In this document: positions 52,037 to 62,920 of the stretch, piece after piece | Numbering within the stretch: the first letter of the stretch is position 1 | Layout of the letters: each line of letters opens with the position of its first letter | From: Heterodera schachtii | Taxonomy: Eukaryota; Nematoda; Chromadorea; Rhabditida; Heteroderidae | Reading direction: 5' to 3' | Length of the DNA stretch: 64,000 bases | Assembly: GCA_023374025.1 (NCBI GenBank) | Contig: SIJG01000001.1 | Location: 5,028,828-5,092,827, forward strand | Translations under genes and position numbers: made by a program | The notes under the pieces: model-generated | Seen by the model: only the letters and a program-made list of their open reading frames with translations | Database searches by the model: none | What the model was told of the DNA's origin: nothing

Positions 52037-53683
52037 TTTCCTCTCTCCCACTTCCGTCCCTTTCTCGTGCAATACCTCCCCTCTTTCGTTGTCTGTTGGT
52101 CACTTTTCATTCGTTTCTCTTCCCCTTTCAGCTTCCTCTGTTCGTTGACATCGTTAAGCATCGGCATGAACTGAACAGCAAATCCACGGCCATCCACGCG
52201 CTTCTGATTTCCCCCGGACAAACGCGCATTTTCGACAAATTCGAGGAGGTGCCAAATTACGCTTTGGGTCGGTGAGTTAATTCAATGCCTCCGAATTTTC
52301 TGTTTTAAATTTCACACTTTTCAGAATGTTCCGCCACCGAAAATGTTGCCGTTCTTTTCCCGTCAAAGAATTCGCAGTCCATCGCCCAATTTGTGCGTGA
52401 AAATGGCCCCCTTCGCCGTATTGTCGTGCTCGACTCGACGTGGAACACCGTAGGACAACTCAGAAACATGGCCAACATCGCCAAACTACCGATGGTTCAC
52501 CTTCGACAGTACACAACGGACTACTGGCGACCGCAAGTGGGCGAATGGGGGGGGGAATAAATTTAAAAAATGGAAGGAATAAACGACCGAACTGAAGGGT
52601 GAAAAGGGAGATGGGGGGGCAGAGTCTGCGTTTAGTGGCCAAGTTTTAAGGTCCACTTTTCTTAATGGATATGAGAGGGCCGACACGGTAGGGGTCAACT
52701 CCATCTGGCCAACTCCGTCTCAACAATGTTCTTAGCCAAACTTTACAAGCATGGTATCATTCGAAAGCCCTAGATGTTTAGAAGATATAAGCTAGAGCCT
52801 GTGAAGAGCTTTCGAATCATAACAAGATAGTTGGATTCGGTCAATAACTTCAAGAGTTATATTGACTCAAAGTTGGCTCAGACGGAGTTGGCCCTTTCCG
52901 GGCCGACAGACGCCGTCGGAGATAAATTATGAATTTCCTTAATGTAAGAAAATAATTAAATACCGTATTTCTTGAAAATGAGCCCCCAGGGGCTCTATTT
53001 TTCATCCCCTCAAAAGGGGGGCTCTAATTCAGGGGGGGGGTGTATTATAGGAAATACGGTAATTCAGGGGGGGGGGGATATTTATATGTTGCGTATGTTT
53101 TGGTTCTTTTTATGATTACGGTACGGTACCATAATCTTAATTTATTTTTCACTTTATTTATGGTTTTCCCATCATTTTTCCCCTGCTAAAAGGGAATTTT
53201 TTGGGAATGTTATGAATAATCATAGAATGCATTATAATAAAATTCAAAAATTATTCTTGGCGTCGCATCATTGCTTTTATATTATTGATCATCTTTATCA
53301 CTTCAGAACGGTCTTTCAGCCGACCATTTGGCCACAATCGAAGCAATTTATTACGCATGTGTGGAAAGTCGGGAAGCTGAAAGGGAATGGAGGAGAACGG
53401 AGGAAAGGAGGAGGATGAGAGAGGGGGAAGAAAAGGAAGTGAGACAAATGGGAGGACGAGAAGAGGAGGGGAAAGGGACGAAGAGGAAGAAAGGGAAGTG
53501 AGAGAAAATGGAGGAGGAAGAGGAGGAGAAAGAGACGCAGAGGAAGAGAACGGAAAGAAAGGGGAAGATGGAGGAAGCGAAGAGAAGGCGGAGGAGGAGC
53601 AGCACCGCCTGGACAACCTCCTCTTTTGGTTTTACTTCTTCCGCAAAATGGTGCCCGCGAGGATATTTCGGATGAAAAAATAA
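51573..53683 (+). CDS. DTWD1-type tRNA-uridine aminocarboxypropyltransferase
   Basis: DTW-domain enzyme that places acp3U on tRNA using SAM. Exons 51573-51680, 51740-51790, 52132-52267, 52325-52536, then a 53307 exon after a 770-bp intron. Seen: Cys motif CSECGRKRMFFCYDCKV, DIVKHRHELNSKSTAIHALL, ENVAVLFPSKNSQ, the DTW-like LDSTWNTVGQL, YTTDYWRPQ, then HLATIEAIYYACVESRE and near the end LDNLLFWFYFFRKM. Between EAIYYA and LDNLL lies about 230 nt of almost pure purine (GGA/GAA) whose frame does not connect: the frame from EAIYYA stops at about 53500 and LDNLL is in another frame. A purine-rich intron or an indel would reconcile this. A foldback element sits in the large intron and a CT repeat in the second intron. 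Confidence 0.75.
51840..52131. repeat. C run and CT repeat in DTWD1 intron
   Basis: A 14-nt C run (51846-51859) and an uninterrupted CT dinucleotide tract (about 51991-52033), all inside the intron between 51790 and 52132. Confidence 0.8.
52677..52908. mobile_element. Foldback element A9 with 9-bp target duplication
   Basis: Identical GGGCCGACA flanks the element (52677-52685 and 52900-52908). Tips: GGTCAACTCCATCTGGCCAA then CTCCGTCTC on the left, GACGGAGTTGGCC on the right. The inner arms are GGTATCATTCGAAAGCCC and GAGCTTTCGAATCATAACAA. At 214 bp it is the shortest full member. It lies in a DTWD1 intron. Confidence 0.8.
52961..53062. repeat. Small inverted repeat with G run
   Basis: TACCGTATTTC at 52961 and GAAATACGGTA at 53051 bracket GAGCCCCCAGGGGCTC and a second GGGGGGCTCTAATT block. 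It looks like a short foldback repeat. A related AATTCAGGGGGG follows at 53061. No clear target duplication. Confidence 0.4.
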
Positions 53684-53918
53684 TGTGCCAAAGTGCGTTG
53701 TGCCCTTCCCTCTGTTTATTGTTAGCTTAACCCGTGGCCATTATCTCCTCTCCTCTCCTGTTCTGTTTTTTTCGCTTTTTGTTTTGTCATAAATTGTGTT
53801 TTCGTACATTTGTCACTTTCTCCGATTCTTTTTCGATGCTTTTGATCATCGACTGATTATTTGCTTGTTTCTGTGGCTTTCTCAGTCATTGGCACACTTT
53901 TCCGCTTTTGCCAGGTGT

Positions 53919-55987
53919 ATGAGGCCGGACCCGACTCAGTTGAGGAGGTACCAGCTCAGTACAGCAGCAGCGAACGGCGTCACCGCGGGTGTTTTTGTCG
54001 GCGGTGCCAACCGCACGCGGCGACAGTGGCGCTTTCTGCTGCTGCTTTCCGTGCTTTTCTCCGTCACTTTCACCTTCGGCTTTTGGACTTTCCAATCGGA
54101 TGGGTCCATCTTCTCGCCGCCTTACCACAAGTTGGAGCAGTTCGGTCAGTGGTTATCCATTTTTGATTAATCCGTCTTCGACTGATTGTTTGGCTTTGTT
54201 TAGTATTGGTTGAAGAAAACGTTTCGACCTCAGCATGGAATACAACAGCGCAAAGTTCGACTACGGAAGGGCCGAAAGAACTAAATGGAAATGACGAGGG
54301 AATTTCTGAAAAAATGGCAAAAACGAATCGGTAACAGTTTTAATGACCGATTGGTCACATTTTTGACTAACATTGAAATTCATTTTGTACTTTCAGTTCC
54401 TATGAAAACTTTCCGGTGGAAGTGAACGGAACATTGTCAAATCAAATTCAATTGCTTTCCGTAACTTATGCCGAAAATGCCACTGAAATTGCGCCAAATG
54501 TCTCTTTGTCTTTCGCGGTTACCCCGCGGCATTCCGTCGCCGATTTGCCCGCGTGCGCTGACCATCCGCCGGGACTGATCGGTCCCATTCCGGTGTGGAT
54601 GGACGGGCCGGGATTCGAGACGCTCAACAAATTGTACCCGCGGGTGAGGCAAGGAGGGCACAATTGGCCGGACGCATGCGTGGCACGGCATCGAGTGGCC
54701 ATAATCATTCCGTACAGGTGGCAAAATTGGGGGAGAGAAAGGGTGGGCCAGTTAACAATAGAAAACTGCTCTGATTTACCCAATGCGTTCGATTATATTC
54801 GTTTTCTAACTTACGGTTTTAATTTTTTTCCCGAGAAAAAGATTAATTTGTAGTTTTTTTTATTGAAAATTTCAGGGGGCTGGGGGAGTACAATAAGGGG
54901 GAAACAGCGGGCGGGGGGGGGACGAACTTTTCCCTCCTCCTCATTATTTACTGTTCAGAGACCGCGAGGCGCACTTGCGCATTTTCCTGCACAATTTGCA
55001 CTTTTTGCTGTCCAAACAACAGATGGACTACGCCATTTTCGTCGTTGAACAGGTGAAAAAAGGGCCAGAAAATTGAAATTTTGCTATCACTCCCAAAAAG
55101 CGATTGTTAAGGCCACCAACCAAACATTCAACCGGGCGAAGCTGATGAACGTCGGCTTTGTGGAGGCGTCCCGTCTCTACGACTGGCAATGCTTCGTCTT
55201 CCACGACGTCGACCTTTTGCCGGAGGACGACCGCAATTTGTACTCGTGTCCGGAACACCCGCGGCACATGAGTGTGGCGGTGGACAAATTCGACTACACG
55301 TCAGTGATGGGTGGAAAAAAACATTTTGACATGCAATCCTTAGGCTGCCTTATGCTCAAATTTTTGGCGGTAGCGACAGCGATGACGCGCAAACAATTCG
55401 AACGGGTGAACGGATACTCCAACGATTATTGGGGGTGGGGCGGCGAGGACGACGACATTTCGTACAGGTGAGGCGGGGGGGGGGGGGGAAGGGGAGTTAA
55501 TTGTAATCGAATTATCTCAAAATTGATGCCCAGCAGGCATCATTAGCTGAGTGTATGCCATTTGTCGTGTTATTGTCTAAATGTCTGGTTTTTTAGGTCT
55601 AATTGTCAGCCCATTCTTCCGAATTCGCCCCTCCTTTCCCTTTAGACTCGCTTATGCAGGCTTTAAAATCAGTCGGTACCCCGCCAAAATCGCGCGCTAC
55701 AAAATGGTCAAACATGAACATGATGGGATGAACCCGTCGAATGAGTTAGTTTTGGTTGGATTACGCTGCCAAATTCGGAATTGGCACTTTGCAGTTGCCG
55801 TTGGGAATTGCTCGACAAGACCAAAAAGCGTTGGCGCCAGGACGGACTGTCCAACCTGAACTACACTCTGTTGTCCACCACTTTCCACCGGATGTACACC
55901 AACTTCGTGGTCGATCTGTTGGAGGACGACTCGCGCAAAACGTTGGCGAACGAACGCATCAGCCGAAGGCTGCTCAAAGGCTGCTGA
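53919..55987 (+). CDS. Beta-1,4-galactosyl/N-acetylgalactosaminyltransferase, BRE-4 type
   Basis: Golgi type II glycosyltransferase of the B4GALT family; C. elegans bre-4 builds the arthroseries glycolipids bound by Bt Cry5B toxin. Exons 53919-54144, 54204-54330, 54397-54717, 54959-55052, 55112-55299, 55344-55467, 55646-55744, 55795-55987. Seen: N-terminal anchor WRFLLLLSVLFSVTFTFGF, a Thr/Ser/Asn-rich stem, HRVAIIIPYRDREAHLRIFL, FNRAKLMNVGF, metal-binding FHDVDLLPEDDRNLYSC, WGWGGEDDD, and MVKHEHDGMNP. Exon 55344-55467 has 124 nt where 123 would keep frame: the reading LPYAQIFGG is separated from ATAMTRKQFERVNGY by one surplus base near 55373. With that base removed the total is 457 codons. 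It is probably intact in life. Confidence 0.85.
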
Positions 55988-56566
55988 ACTCCGCGAGGTC
56001 GACAGCTGCGATCTCCGCAAATTTGGCATTTTATTTCAATGGCATTTCATTTCATTTTCGCATTTCTCATTCCCTTGGATCATATCGCAACTTTCCATCC
56101 GTCCTATTTATCTGCTAATTGCACAATATTACTTATTGTTTACTTATCATTTGCATTTCTCTGTGATTTTCTTTCACGCGACTGACCCTTTGCCCCCCCC
56201 CCCCCTCCTTTTTCTCCTGTTTTTTTAATTTTCTTGCCAAATTTACCTCCGTTTTTGACAACGCGGGTTTTACATGACACTTTCTATTTCGACCATTGTG
56301 ATAACTTTTATATGAAAGAAGAGATATTTGGGCATTTTAATTGCCAAAAAATAAAAAAAACATTTTGTTACAATTTCGTTTGAAATTTAGTATTTGTGAT
56401 GTGATTAAGGGTGGGTGGAATTGCATTTCCGGTCTAATGGAAAACACGAAAATTTTTCTGAAGGAATGGGAAAAATGAACAAAATTAACGGAAAGCGGAA
56501 TTCCACCCACTCCCGCCGATTTGCTGTGCCACTTCCAAATCACTGCTTTCCCACTCCCCCATTGGT
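55988..56566. other. Convergent spacer B4GALT / CA-related gene
   Basis: 3' flanks of two convergent genes, with a C run near 56193-56205. No other feature seen. Confidence 0.4.
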
Positions 56567-57836
56567 TCATTCGCTTTTCTCCGGCAATTCCGCTTGCGCC
56601 ACACTTTTGAAGGACGAGCGCACCAAACGCGAGTTCAACGGCTGCACCGCACGGATGGGCTGCATCGTTTCCTCAACTTCGTCCTCCGCCCGACTCTTTC
56701 GCAGTTGGCGCAGCCTTTCCAATTGTGCCGTCGAAATGGGCACCGCCGATCGGCACACGACCCATTTTACCTGTCATCCGTTGGCATTTGCATTGCCACT
56801 TTTCCGCTTTTGCCTACCGTTTCGCGGAAAGGCTCCGCCGTTTCGGAGCCGTCGTACAGCCAAAACTCCTTGCTCTTCTCCACGGGCATCAGTTGGGAGA
56901 GGCGCAGCGAATGCATTGGGCACTCGGCGCCGCGGTAAGTGACGCGGGCCAACGCGTCGTCCAGCGGCGCCAGCGTCGCGTTGTCCTCGAGGCTTTCGTT
57001 GAAAAACACCGCCACGGCCAACACTCCGTCCGGCTGCTTCAACGCTTCCCCAATGTTCGGCCATTTCAGGCTGCGGTGCACAAAATGCAATTCGCCCGCG
57101 TAGCCGACGCCGCCGACGGTGTGCTCAGACCCATTCATTGGCTCTGCAAAGCAAAGCGAAGGCAACGGAAAATCAAATGAACGGAGGGGGGGGGGGGGGG
57201 AAGGGACGGCACCTGTGCCCCAGTGGAAGTCAATGCGCTCCAAATGGTACTCGTCGGGAAGGAAGGAAACTGAAGGAGCAAATGGAAACGAAGGCCAATC
57301 AATGGGAGGCGGCACCTTTGAGGTGGGCCGTGTCGTTGTCGGGGCATTTGATGGACAGCCCATTGCCCTCATTTTTCAGCACAAATTGGCACGTCTCATC
57401 GTAAGAAAACCTTGGATAACAAAGCATTGGTCGGAATGAAATGGGTAGGAATTCGCAAATGATCAGTCCGTTCATTTTCCTTCCCCTTTTTTCTTCGATC
57501 ATTGCTTATGGTTACTGATCTTCCTTCCCCTTCTTATCAGAAGATGCCACTTTGTCCTGTCCCCATTTCCCACTCGAAGACGGCCTTTTCCAGCGTCGGG
57601 TCGAACGCCGTGTTGGCGGGCAAAAGGTCGATGGGCGACTGCTTCGGGTTGACATTCGCCTGTAGAATCTTGCCCAGTGTGTCCAACTGTTGTCCGCATT
57701 TGTTCAGCATCGGCATCAGATTCTGCCGTGCTTTGCTTGTCGCTTGGTTCGCCTGTTCCAATACCGCGCTGACTTGCGGCATCGCCTGCATTTTGATCTC
57801 CTGCAGCTTTGACTGCAATTGGCCGAGAAAGGCCAT
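56567..57836 (-). CDS. Carbonic-anhydrase-related protein (inactive zinc site)
   Basis: Alpha-carbonic-anhydrase fold. Minus-strand exons 57574-57836, 57316-57410, 57213-57269, 56818-57143, 56567-56770; 315 codons in frame. Seen: KQSPIDLLPANTAF, FVLKNEGNGLSIKC, EYHLERIDFHWG, NGSEHTVGGVGYAGELHFVH, WPNIGEALKQPDGVLAVAVF, FWLYDGSETAEPF, VKWVVCRSAVPIS, IRAVQPLNSRLVRSSF. The first of the three zinc histidines (FHFHWG in active enzymes) is Asp here (IDFHWG). The other two, in FHWG and ELH, remain. The LTTPP loop is ETAEP. Loss of the first histidine is what defines CA VIII-type related proteins (Arg in mammals), and SEHTV also resembles CA VIII. An amphipathic, Gln/Lys-rich N-terminal extension of about 70 residues precedes the domain; no signal peptide is seen. 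Role therefore probably binding, not hydration. Confidence 0.85.
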
Positions 57837-60177
57837 TCGAACGGTGCCGATTTGTCCTGTCGATGCTTTGACTCTTTTTTTTAATTCCAAATGCCAAACG
57901 CTGAAAAGTTGCAAAATCCAACGCAACGAACCGACGTAAAGCCAACGAACAATTGACCGTATCGACACACACAAGCGGAGAATTCACTCCATAGAAAAGA
58001 GGGGGGGGGGGGGGGGGGGGGATTGGATTTGTAAAGTGGCAGCAGTGGTGACGGATTACTTTGTTGGACTTTGCTGTAGCAGGAAAAGTGAGGGGCGGGA
58101 GAGGGGGAGGGCACTGCGAGAAAAAACAGGGGGGGGGGGGCGACGGAGGACAACGGACAGACAACCTGTGGCACCACTTGGACAGAGACAATTCCCAGCG
58201 CTGTCTTCAGCTGTTGGCTTATTTGCACTTTTTATATGTGTCGGATGAAGCGGAAAAGAATATAAAAATTTCGCAGAGAAATGGGCAAACGGAGGGGGGA
58301 AATAAAGGGGAAGGAAACGCAAACATTCGAATCTGGTATTAAAATTTTGGATTTTTTGGCATTATAGTGAGAAACTAAAAGTGCCAAAATGAGGGGTTAT
58401 TGGTCCCTCCCTTCCCCCCCCCCCTCATCAAATCGTCCATTGACAATTAATGAGCGGATGTGCTTATTGTTCGCAACAAAAGGATTTCCTTTGCTCCGCT
58501 GCTCATCCTCTTCAAAAAAAGAAAGAAAGGCTTAACAAAAAAGGGAAGAGCATGTAATTTTGCCAGAGAAGCGCCACCCCTCGGCTTTCTTCTCGCCGCT
58601 CAAACACTCGCAATGGAGCGAATGTGCCAAATGGAGTGAGTGTGGCAATGCCAACACAAACAGTCCCCCCCCCCGCCCCCTCTGGGGGGGGGGGGGGGGG
58701 CACTCCCGGCAACGCCGACGGAAATGCATCGATTATTCCGTCCGTTCGGCAATGTCCCATCCATCTCTGTGCGACTGTTTGTTTCTGTATCATCACTAAA
58801 CTTTTGCCTCGTCGCCATCGACGCCCCATCCCTCCCCCCCCCATCGCCACCCCCTCATTAGCAAAGCCGTAAATGATATTTATTCACTCAATTGTTTTTC
58901 GAGGCTAACAATAAGAAAAAGAAAGAAAGAAGACCGACAACAGCAGCAGCAAATACAACAAATTCATTAAGCAACTTCAATCCCTACAACAAAATGGACG
59001 TCGTTTATGCCGTCCTGGAAGGTTTTAACAAAACGAATGGGCAAAAGAGATAAACAGATGGGCTGAATTTAGAAAAGCATTTCATACACTTTACATCATT
59101 TAAAGAAATATTATTTAGGTAAATACAAAATTTGATGTTAATATACTTTGAGAGAAAATGGGGGAGGGGAGGGGGAAATGAATGAATAGTCTATTTAAAA
59201 TAAATTTATTCAATTCGTATTTCACAATCATAAGTTATTAGGTGCGCAATTATTTATTCCGTTCTTCGCTGTCTTTGTGCTTTTGACTGTTCTTTACCAT
59301 TACAATAAAAGTGGACGATTGCTGGATGGAGAAAATCATCGGATTTTTGGGGGAGAAGCGGACAAAAGAGAGGAGGAAAGAAGAAGTGATGAAGAGGAGG
59401 AAGAAGAGGAAGAGGAGAGAGAAGAGGAGGAGGAAGAAGAAGAGGGAGAAGAGGAAGAAGAAGAGAAGGATGGGACAACGGAAGGTGAACGAAAAGGACA
59501 TAGAAATAGGGGAGAGTGACTAGAGAAAAGGAGAGGGCAGAAGAACGGGCAAAAAATAAATAGGGACAGAGAAAGTGAGAAATTGGCATAATGCAATCCA
59601 AGCAAAAGCCAACCCTTTCCCCCCCCCCCCCCCCCGGTGATTACGACGCATTCATTCATTGCTTTGTTCAGATTATTATGGTGATAATAATGGAAGAAAG
59701 CAAAGGCGACAGAACGACAAGGAAAAGTAGGGAGGAAAAGGACAAATGACAGAGGAAAAGAGAGAAAGTGGGCGTCGTGAAGGGAGAACACAATGCCAAA
59801 GTGAAAACGGAATTAATTAGCCATTGTGCCTGTCTATTGCATACAAAAAAAAAAGATGCCAAAGAATAGGCAAATGATCAATCGAATTGCGAGTGATCGG
59901 AAAAGCGTGCAGAGAGAAGGGCAACGGCACTCGCGAATTGTTGTGGCAAAAGCGAGCGGAAGTTAAGGGCGCCGCAAATCATCCCATCAGCAGGGCATTG
60001 CTATTCCGACTGCAATTTATAAATTGTAAGGCCAAGCTGAACGTTCATTCGAGGGGAGGGGAGTAAAAAAAAAAAACGAAAATTCCATTGTAAGGTGTCG
60101 AAAGTATAACTGCAATGGACGAAAAACAGCCCCACTTTTGTCACCCTTTGTACTGCCATTTTCCACCAGCACCCAAC
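57837..60177. repeat. Gene-free low-complexity region
   Basis: G runs near 58001-58021 and 58130-58140, C runs near 58414-58424 and 58666-58674, a G run at 58685-58700, a GAAGAG purine repeat (59360-59475) and a C run at 59620-59636. The long open frames here are products of these tracts. Promoter sequence for the carbonic-anhydrase-related gene is probably in 57.84-58.3 kb. Confidence 0.6.
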
Positions 60178-62375
60178 TCACTGTTCGATCACCGACTGAA
60201 CCCATGCGGCGAATTCGGCGGTTTCTTCCATTCTTTCGTGCCGTTTGTAGAAGGCGTCGGTTGCCAACAGCGCCAGCGTTGCCCTCTCCGCCACATTCTT
60301 TCGCAGACACCGATTCACAAAGTCCACAAATTGGTCAGAGAAAAGTCCACGCGGCAGCACGGGAGGGGGCTGAACAGAGAACGGTTTCGGGGGGGGGGGG
60401 GGGGGGGGGTCGGTCCCTTTGCCTCCAAATGACTCACTCTGTTCACAATGTAATCCAACAGTTCAAAAATGGCCATTGTTTTCGGCGTTAGGTCGTCCGC
60501 CGTCTGTTCCTCCTCCGTTCCGTTCTTTTCCATTTTCACATCGTTCGGATGGACCCCGAAAAGTTTGGCGTACTCTCTGCGCGACGGGGCCGGGATTGGG
60601 TAGCGGCCGATGACGAGTTCGACCAGCGAAAGACCGAAACTCCAAACGTCCGATTGGACGCTGTAGCGGGCGCCGGTCAAACGTTCGGGCTGAGGAAAAG
60701 GGAACAAATGAATTTCGAATTTGCTTTTTCAATGCAACGGGTGAATTCCGGCACTGGCCCCTCCTCTCTCACCGCCATGTACGAGCGCGTGCCGACGAAG
60801 GAATTGGCCATGCTGTCGATTAACATGCAGGAGACTCCGAAGTCGCACAGTTTGATCTCGCCCTGGCTGTTCACCAGAATATTGGACGGCTTCACATCTT
60901 CAAAACAAATGACCAATGGTTTTAGCACAAATGCCGAAAAGGTCGGACCGACCCCTGTGCAAAATGTTGAACTGTTCCTTCAGATAGGTCAGTCCGTTGA
61001 TGACCGCCACCGCTATTCGGCCCACCCATTTCTCCTCGACGCGACCGACCGATTGCAGCACAATGTCCAGGGAAAGACCGTCCATGAATTCCATGCAAAT
61101 GGAAATGTCGTTGTTGGTGGTGAAGGCGCCGTAAAAGCCTAAACGGACAAAGGCATGTGAAATTAATGGGCATTCAAAACATACCTGAACAAGGGGTGCG
61201 CCGAGGCGAGGCCCATACTACGGACGATTGGCGCAGGGGGGGGTGCGCCAGGACCAATAAAAAATTTCCGGGAACAGGGGGGCCGGCGGTGCCGATAGGC
61301 GCCGCCGGGAAAATTTTTGTAATTTTTAATGCCATTTGTTAACAGATTTTCACCAAAAATGGCCAATTTTTGCGATTTTAAGCCAATTTTTAAAGAAAAA
61401 TTGGGATTTTTGGGGTCCGGCGGTGCCGATAGGCGCCGCCGGAGAAAATTTTTGGGTTTTTTAATGAATTTGTTAAGAAAATTTCCAAAATTTGCGACCC
61501 CCAACTCGCCGCGAACCCCCTCCCCCCATCTCTTTTACACCGGCCCCCCCCCTTCGCTGCGAACCCCCCCCCCCCCCCCCCCCCCCCCACGACGACCCCC
61601 CACCCTTTACAGCCCCCCCCCCTCCTTACGACGAACGAGGGGGGGGGGGGGTGCGCCGGCGCACCCCTTGTTCACCTATGATTCAAAACCCCAATTTTAA
61701 GAAAAATAAAAATGGAATGAAAAAATTTAAAAAACTGACCGACAATATACGGACTGTTGCATTTGTGCAGCACTTCCAACTCCTTCAGAATTTGGTTACG
61801 CACCGACTGGCTTCACCTCCAAATGGACCAATTTGCGGGCCAAAACCACGCCACCGCCACTTTTTGTGTGTCGCATTTTGTGCACAACGCCGCCATTGCC
61901 GTGGCCAAGGTCGCAGATCCGTTCCAACACATCGTCACTGAGTTCGCCGATCTTCAATTGGGAAATGAGTTTTCAAAAAGCACTATGGATATGAAATTCC
62001 TCCAGTTTGATTTGGTCTTGAATTATGCGGATGCTTAGGCTACCTACATAAAGCCCATTAATCGGCTAATTAACCGTGTTGTCCTTACGCCAATTCGTCC
62101 CTTTGCGTTCGCCGACATTCACTCATTTCCAATGGGCCGTGTCACTTGCCTGTTTCTTCAACGTTATCCACTCGTACATTCGCTGCTGTTGCGAGCCTGA
62201 CAAATTGAGCGAGCGCAGTTTCGAGTCCAACGACGCGTCGGCCGTTCCCTTCCGTTCCGACTCCTTCCGTCGGCGGTTGTGCTCCGACCCATGCGCCGTC
62301 GGCGCCGACCGCGCCCTCCTCATTGACAGTCGGTGGAAGGCTCAAATTGAGCGGATTGCGTCTTTTGCTGGACAT
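60178..62375 (-). CDS. MAP kinase kinase MEK (MEK-2)
   Basis: Dual-specificity kinase of the Ras-ERK pathway. Minus-strand exons: 62150-62375, 61740-61951, 60953-61138, 60773-60897, 60438-60689, 60178-60369. Seen: N-terminus [18 protein letters not shown], helix [14 protein letters not shown], glycine loop [36 protein letters not shown], catalytic [34 protein letters not shown] with the two activation serines, [17 protein letters not shown], a proline/Glu insert, [15 protein letters not shown] and [14 protein letters not shown]. Exon 61740-61951 has 212 nt where 211 keeps frame (surplus base between EVKP and [10 protein letters not shown]). The first exon also changes frame between NEEGA and ESERKG, by a 46-nt GC-rich intron or another surplus base. 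The first intron starts GC (GCAAGT). A repeat element fills the intron after YIVG. Confidence 0.88.
61172..61689. mobile_element. Inverted-repeat element C1 in mek-2 intron, 9-bp duplication
   Basis: ATTCAAAAC occurs at 61172-61180 and 61681-61689. Between them TGAACAAGGGGTGCGCCG pairs with CGGCGCACCCCTTGTTCA. Inside are two copies of a GC-rich block (GGCGGTGCCGATAGGCGCCG) embedded in related AT-rich sequence (61276-61312, 61416-61446) and a C run at 61567-61588. No transposase frame. Confidence 0.75.
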
Positions 62376-62920
62376 TTTGTTCATCGAAAAAATAACACTG
62401 ACAAAATGCAACGAAATTCCGAGAACGAAAATCAAAGAAAAAACATTCAATAAAATTTACAATTAATTTAAATGTCAGGAAAAATAATGCGATTCTTTAA
62501 TCTTTTATTTTCTTTTTATATACAATTTAAAAGCATAAGACAAAATAATTGGTTGTTTCAATTATAGAAAAGAATTAAAATAATCAAAGTAATTGAGAGG
62601 TGAGTTTTGGTGGGGAAGGCCCTGCAGAGAAAGGAAAAACGAACGACTAATTGAAAAAGAAAAATATACAAAAAACAAAAAGGAAAACGAAATGGGAAAG
62701 CAAAAGCAATGGAAGGAAAGAAAGCGTTGAAGAGAATGGTAAAAGGGTTTATATGGCAATTTGTCGCGAGAAAAACAAAAGGAAAAGAATTGCAAAACGG
62801 CAAAAAGAACGGAGCGATGGCTGGGATTTGTCAACGTCAAAAATTGGAGGAAAGCGGCCAATGGGCGACCGATTTGAGTGCACAAAAGAGGGCACTGTTT
62901 GCCGTCCGTTTTCGCTTCCG
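62376..62920. other. Spacer between mek-2 and Frizzled
   Basis: mek-2 promoter and Frizzled 3' flank, both minus strand. The stretch is A-rich on the plus strand with open frames that match nothing. Confidence 0.4.

Noticed and set aside
59277..59523. Acidic and basic open frames in the GAAGAG tract
   Set aside because: Simple purine repeat; both strands give biased strings with no family similarity.
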